The position numbers and the translations under genes are program-made. From the NCBI GenBank assembly GCA_023428915.1, contig JAEYWL010000070.1, positions 1 through 7,795 of the forward strand: a stretch of DNA of 7,795 bases, given 5' to 3'. Below the pieces are notes generated by a model. It searched no databases, was not told where the DNA came from, and worked only from the letters and a program-made list of their open reading frames with translations. Positions 4,906 to 7,795 of this stretch are shown here, piece after piece. Numbering within the stretch: the first letter of the stretch is position 1; each line of letters starts with the position of its first letter. The stretch comes from Verrucomicrobiota bacterium. GTDB taxonomy: Bacteria; Chlamydiota; Chlamydiia; Chlamydiales; JAEYWL01.

Positions 4906-5919
4906 ATGGATCAACCGATCGTCGCAATTAAACTCCTGTCCAAAACATTTTCAGGATCTAAGCACTTTGCCTTAAAGGATGTCAATCTCACGGTTAATCC
5001 AGGGGATATTTGCGGGATTATCGGCATGAGCGGCGCCGGCAAATCGACTCTCTTAAGGTGTCTGACAGGGCTTGAAGCCCCTACCTCGGGCGCCATTCTG
5101 ATTGAGGGGCAAGATATCACGCGCATGTCATCGCGGGAATTGTCTAAATACCGCAGCAAAATCGGCATGGTGTTTCAGCATTTCAATTTATTCTCTTCGC
5201 GCACTGCAGCTGAAAATATCGCTTACCCAATGGAAATCCATGGCATTCCTAAAGAAGAGCAGGAAAAGCGCCTTGTCGAATTGCTGGAACTAGTCGGCTT
5301 ATCCCATAAGAGGGATGTCTACCCTGCAAGACTGAGCGGCGGCGAAAAACAGCGCATCGGCATTGCAAGGGCTTTAGCTATCAACCCGCATTTATTGCTA
5401 TGCGATGAACCCACTTCTGCGCTTGATCCTAAAACCAGCCGTTCGATTTTGCAATTGCTGCAAAAGCTTAATCAGGAACTGGGACTTACCATTATTATAA
5501 TTACGCATCAGATTGAAGCTGTTAAGCAGATCTGCACCAAATTAGCCGTTTTGTCCCATGGACAAATTGTGGAGCAAGGGGAAATCACTGAATTATTCAT
5601 ACATCCCCGGCATCAAACCACTAGCAGCTTGCTGCATGGAGAAATCGGACATATTCCGGAACAAATTTTAAAGAACAGGGATCCCGCTAAACTTCTGGTC
5701 CGCCTCTGCTTCGAAAGCGGCAGTGCCCAGGAGCCGCTGATTGCCAAGATGTCCAAACTCTACAATGTAGAAACCAATATCCTTTTGGGCAATCTCGACT
5801 GCATCCACGACAAGGTGATCGGCAATCTCATCGTGGAGTTAGCAGGCACGGCACAGGAAAGGCAGCAAGCATTGCTTTTTTTGAACTGCCACAAAGTAAA
5901 CTGCGAGGTCATTCCTTGA
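4906..5919 (+). CDS. metN: Methionine ABC importer ATP-binding protein MetN
   Basis: This is the cytoplasmic ATPase that drives methionine uptake through MetI. At 337 aa it matches the family length. The Walker A motif GMSGAGKST is at residues 40-48 (K46), the Q-loop Gln at 91, and the signature LSGGEKQR at 143-150, with Glu where many family members have Gln. Walker B LLLCDE ends at D167-E168, followed by the D-loop SALD and the H-loop His at 201. Residues about 262-337 form the C-terminal NIL/ACT-like domain characteristic of MetN, which in E. coli binds methionine and inhibits transport when the internal pool is high, so feedback control is probably retained. The ATG at 4906 has only a purine-rich AAAGAAGAA as ribosome binding site. 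The 3' end overlaps metI by 4 bp. Upstream lie the paired CTGCAG sites and the MITE-like pair, so the operon promoter must be between or within these. Confidence 0.95.
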   Translation: MDQPIVAIKLLSKTFSGSKHFALKDVNLTVNPGDICGIIGMSGAGKSTLLRCLTGLEAPTSGAILIEGQDITRMSSRELSKYRSKIGMVFQHFNLFSSRTAAENIAYPMEIHGIPKEEQEKRLVELLELVGLSHKRDVYPARLSGGEKQRIGIARALAINPHLLLCDEPTSALDPKTSRSILQLLQKLNQELGLTIIIITHQIEAVKQICTKLAVLSHGQIVEQGEITELFIHPRHQTTSSLLHGEIGHIPEQILKNRDPAKLLVRLCFESGSAQEPLIAKMSKLYNVETNILLGNLDCIHDKVIGNLIVELAGTAQERQQALLFLNCHKVNCEVIP

Positions 5920-6602
5920 ATCCTGAAAATCTGCAATTAGCCCTGACGATAGTGCCTCCGGAGTTATGGAATACCTTATACATGGTATTCGCATCTGCCC
6001 TGTTTGCCACTTTACTGGGAACGCCCTTGGGCATAATTTTAGCTGTCACTTCGCGCGGCCATCTAAAAGAAAATTTACCGCTGCATTCTATTCTAGGCAC
6101 GATTGTCAATATTGGACGCTCTTTTCCCTTTGCCATCCTCATGATTGCCATCATTCCTTTTACGCGCTTAATTGCCGGCACTAGCCTGGGAACAACCGCT
6201 TCAATCGTTCCTCTGACCATAGCTGCCATCCCTTTTTTTGCGCGGGTAATTGAAGCTGCTTTAAGGGAAGTCGATAAGCTGATCATTGAAGCTGCCTTGG
6301 TCATGGGTTCCAGCACCTGGCAAATTATTTATAAGGTACTTTTCCCTGAAGCTTTACCCACTATTTTATTGGGCATGACTACCATGGTCATCCATCTTAT
6401 CGGCTATAGCGCCATGGCAGGCACTATGGGCGGCGGAGGCTTAGGCAAAGTCGCCATTCAATACGGATACCAGCGTTTTAATGTTTTTTTAATCGTAGTT
6501 ACTGTGGTCATCTTGATTATTATTGTGCAAATCGTACAATGGGTCGGGATGAAATTGGTCCATCATATTAATCGCCAGCGCGGGAGAGTGTATTCAAAAT
6601 GA
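5916..6602 (+). CDS. metI: Methionine ABC importer permease MetI (TTG start)
   Basis: This is the inner-membrane permease of the MetNIQ transporter (228 aa; family about 217). The start is TTG at 5916, overlapping the metN stop as TTGA. It is chosen because GAGGT (5905-5909) lies 6 nt upstream and the resulting N-terminus aligns with MetI proteins. Five hydrophobic membrane segments are visible at about residues 19-44, 57-82, 92-112, 148-168 and 188-214. The ABC-permease EAA loop, which docks onto MetN, is at about 125-148 (EAALVMGSSTWQ, ending FPEALP). The glycine-rich GTMGGGGLGKVA segment at about 169-180 is also typical of MetI. The basic C-terminus (HINRQRGR) fits a cytoplasmic end. Translational coupling on both sides (4-bp overlaps) suggests balanced expression with metN and metQ. 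Confidence 0.95.
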   Translation: MNPENLQLALTIVPPELWNTLYMVFASALFATLLGTPLGIILAVTSRGHLKENLPLHSILGTIVNIGRSFPFAILMIAIIPFTRLIAGTSLGTTASIVPLTIAAIPFFARVIEAALREVDKLIIEAALVMGSSTWQIIYKVLFPEALPTILLGMTTMVIHLIGYSAMAGTMGGGGLGKVAIQYGYQRFNVFLIVVTVVILIIIVQIVQWVGMKLVHHINRQRGRVYSK

Positions 6603-7375
6603 GATCCTTATTACTCTTTTTCAGCCTTTTCTGCCTATGTAGTTGCGGTTCCAAGTCTGAAAATACACTTAAAGTGGCTGCAACACCAGTGCCGCATGCT
6701 GAAATTTTGGAATTCATAAAACCCGATCTTGCAGCGCAAAATATCGATTTAAATGTTATCGTGGTGGATGATTTCAATACGCCCAACCGCGCCCTGGCTG
6801 ACAAAGAAATTGACGCCAACTACTTCCAGCACCAGCCTTTTTTGGATAAGCAGAAAAAAGATTTTGGCTATGAACTGATCAGCATGGGCCCCATACATAT
6901 CGAACCAATGGGCCTTTATTCTAAGAAAATCCAATCTTTGAAAGAGTTAAAAAAAGGCTCTTTAGTAGCAGTGCCCAATGACCCCACTAATGAAGCACGG
7001 GCTTTATTGCTTTTAGAAAAACAAGGTTTGATCAAGTTGAGCCGGCACGATAGCAATGCCTCTGTAGTGGACATCATTGAGAACCCCCTGCAGTTAAGCT
7101 TTACCGAAATCGATTCCCCGCTTCTCGCGAGGTCATTAGATGATGTCGCGTTAGCTGCCATTACTACCAACTTTGCCTTGCAGGCAAAGCTTTCTCCGCA
7201 AAAGGATGCTTTGCTCCTCGAAGATAGCAACTCCCCCTATGCCAATATTTTAGTTGTGCGCAGCGGCGAGGAAAACAACCCTAAAATTCAGGCCTTAAAA
7301 GCGGCTTTACAGTCCCAGAAAGTTAAAGAGTTTATCGAAAAGAAATACCAGGGAGCTGTGCTTCCTGCTAATTAA
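6599..7375 (+). CDS. metQ: Methionine-binding lipoprotein MetQ (NlpA family)
   Basis: This is the substrate-binding component that delivers methionine to MetNI. The ATG overlaps the metI stop (ATGA); GGGAG and GAGAG lie 10-12 nt upstream. Residues 1-15 form a short lipoprotein signal (MRSLLLFFSLF) with the lipobox LCSC, making C16 the probable acylated cysteine; Cys at the -2 position is unusual. The mature part shows NlpA/MetQ landmarks in order: KVAATPVPHAEIL, then DYFQH-like NYFQHQPFLD (about residues 74-83), HIEPMGLYSKK, AVPNDPTNEARALLLLE, an ITTNFALQAKL segment and DSPYANILVVR, ending in a helical KVKEFIEKKY tail. The length of 258 aa is slightly below the usual 270. In Gram-negative bacteria it would be tethered to the periplasmic face of a membrane. 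The cysteine-rich peptide gene begins 12 bp after its stop. Confidence 0.95.
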   Translation: MRSLLLFFSLFCLCSCGSKSENTLKVAATPVPHAEILEFIKPDLAAQNIDLNVIVVDDFNTPNRALADKEIDANYFQHQPFLDKQKKDFGYELISMGPIHIEPMGLYSKKIQSLKELKKGSLVAVPNDPTNEARALLLLEKQGLIKLSRHDSNASVVDIIENPLQLSFTEIDSPLLARSLDDVALAAITTNFALQAKLSPQKDALLLEDSNSPYANILVVRSGEENNPKIQALKAALQSQKVKEFIEKKYQGAVLPAN

Positions 7376-7387
7376 TGAGGTTTATTC

Positions 7388-7603
7388 ATGGGCTTCTTAA
7401 AAACGGCTGCATTTCTAACGATTAGTTGTTTCACCTTATTTGGCGCCCAGTCCCTTGCAGCCAGTTGCTGCGACCGCGGTTGCGACAGCTGCGGCTGCGA
7501 TAGTTGCGACCGTGATTGCGATAAATGCGACCGTGGTTGCGATAGTTGCGGCTGTGATAGTTGCGGTTGCGACAACTGCGACATTGGCATCTTCGATGAT
7601 TAA
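7388..7603 (+). CDS. Secreted Asp/Cys-rich repeat peptide, 71 aa
   Basis: This is a small exported peptide of unknown function. Residues 1-25 form a classic signal peptide (MGFLK basic start, hydrophobic TAAFLTISCFTLF, AQSLAA cleavage region). The mature part (about 46 aa) has 14 cysteines and many aspartates. It contains a 13-residue unit (CDRGC, then DSCGCDSC) present twice with a 19-residue period, separated by DRDCDK, and ends with GCDNCDIGIFDD. The dense CxxC and CxC spacing suggests metal binding (metallothionein-like) or disulfide cross-linking in the envelope. Neither is proven, and no aromatic or histidine ligand pattern narrows the metal. GAGGT (7377-7381) sits 6 nt before the ATG and overlaps the bases just after the metQ stop, so co-transcription with metNIQ is likely. 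The repetitive codons leave all-open frames on both strands here; the ribosome binding site and signal peptide favour this one. Confidence 0.8.
   Translation: MGFLKTAAFLTISCFTLFGAQSLAASCCDRGCDSCGCDSCDRDCDKCDRGCDSCGCDSCGCDNCDIGIFDD
7443..7590 (+). repeat. Degenerate short tandem repeat within the Cys-rich gene
   Basis: The coding DNA is built from reiterated TGCGAC/TGCGAT, AGTTGC and GGTTGC/GGCTGC units, giving an imperfect 9- to 12-bp periodicity. It also creates spurious open frames on the opposite strand. Third-position differences between units (GAC/GAT, GGC/GGT) indicate that protein sequence, more than DNA identity, has been conserved. Confidence 0.6.
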
Positions 7604-7676
7604 TCAAAGCCTAACAGTGTAGTTTTAAATTAAACACAAAGACGCAAAGAATAAATTTTGTTTATTTGGGTACGAC

Positions 7677-7719
7677 TCACCAACATAGGTAACATTTTAG
7701 TTCACTAACATAGGTAACA
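7677..7719 (+). repeat. Two 18-bp direct repeats, 25-bp period, at a probable IS end
   Basis: TCACYAACATAGGTAACA occurs at 7677-7694 and 7702-7719, each followed within one base by TTTT. The spacing of 25 bp and the position 57 bp upstream of a transposase-like start suggest transposase-binding sites in the left end of an insertion sequence. The outermost base of the element cannot be fixed from this side alone. Confidence 0.6.
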
Positions 7720-7775
7720 CTTTTCCAAAAAAATAGAATAAATAAGCCTAAGATAATCGATTTAGGAGGTTATCT

Positions 7776-7795
7776 ATGGCATGGAGAAGAATAAC
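7776..7795 (+). CDS. 5' end of probable IS481/rve-type transposase (cut by window end)
   Basis: Only seven residues are visible (MAWRRIT). They follow an exact Shine-Dalgarno, TAGGAGGT (7763-7770), spaced 5 nt from the ATG. IS481-type transposases commonly begin MPWK/MAWK/MAWR, and the repeats upstream (AACATAGGTAACA) resemble the ends of that group. Family assignment is therefore plausible but rests on very little sequence. The rest of the gene lies beyond the window. Confidence 0.5.

Noticed and set aside
5909..6316. 135-codon minus-strand open frame opposite metI
   Set aside because: Its composition (many Met, Arg, Ala) is the mirror of hydrophobic permease codons; metI is clearly the real gene.
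6916..7230. 104-codon minus-strand open frame opposite metQ
   Set aside because: Lies within metQ, which is well supported by family motifs; no independent start signal.
7372..7622. Alternative frames on both strands over the Cys-rich gene (SQPQL repeats; A/V/T-rich repeats)
   Set aside because: They are by-products of the repetitive DNA. Only the 7388 frame has a good ribosome binding site and a signal peptide.

Overview
The window looks like a moderately AT-rich Gram-negative chromosome. The periplasmic-type S41 protease, the lipoprotein MetQ and the secreted cysteine-rich peptide all imply an envelope with a periplasm. The form of the protease (signal peptide, helical N-domain, PDZ, S41 domain, C-terminal Tsp region) together with MetNIQ and small orphan genes reminds me of environmental Chlamydiae (Parachlamydia-like). 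That assignment is an inference from protein style, with no diagnostic marker.

Layout. Positions 1-560 hold two small unrecognised genes read divergently, both apparently starting at TTG codons only 7 bp apart. Positions 657-2729 encode a tail-specific protease (Tsp/Prc/CtpA type) with all three catalytic positions present. A tRNA-Phe(GAA) with its own promoter-like sequence and a strong rho-independent terminator follows at 2797-2913. Next is a divergent pair: a minus-strand 151-aa protein whose N-terminus resembles HigB/Gp49-type toxins, and a plus-strand 241-aa protein built of two tandem copies of one small domain. A 15-bp palindrome lies in their shared intergenic region.

The gap 4335-4905 holds two related, non-coding, near-palindromic elements of 169 and 170 bp. 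Each is bounded by perfect 15-bp terminal inverted repeats and by its own 5-bp direct repeat (CTTAG for one, TTTAA for the other), as expected for insertions of a miniature inverted-repeat transposable element (MITE). The copies have diverged symmetrically: changes in one arm are mirrored in the other, and their outer arms are swapped relative to their asymmetric centres. This is the most unusual feature of the window.

Positions 4906-7375 are a tightly overlapping methionine ABC importer operon, metN-metI-metQ (ATPase, permease, substrate-binding lipoprotein). Twelve bases after metQ, behind a good ribosome binding site, is a 71-aa secreted Asp/Cys-rich peptide (14 Cys in about 46 mature residues) made of an internal 13-residue duplication. 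It is probably the last gene of the operon. From about 7677 the window enters another mobile element: two 18-bp direct repeats at 25-bp spacing lie upstream of a perfect Shine-Dalgarno and the first codons (MAWRRIT) of a gene resembling an IS481/rve-type transposase, cut by the window end.
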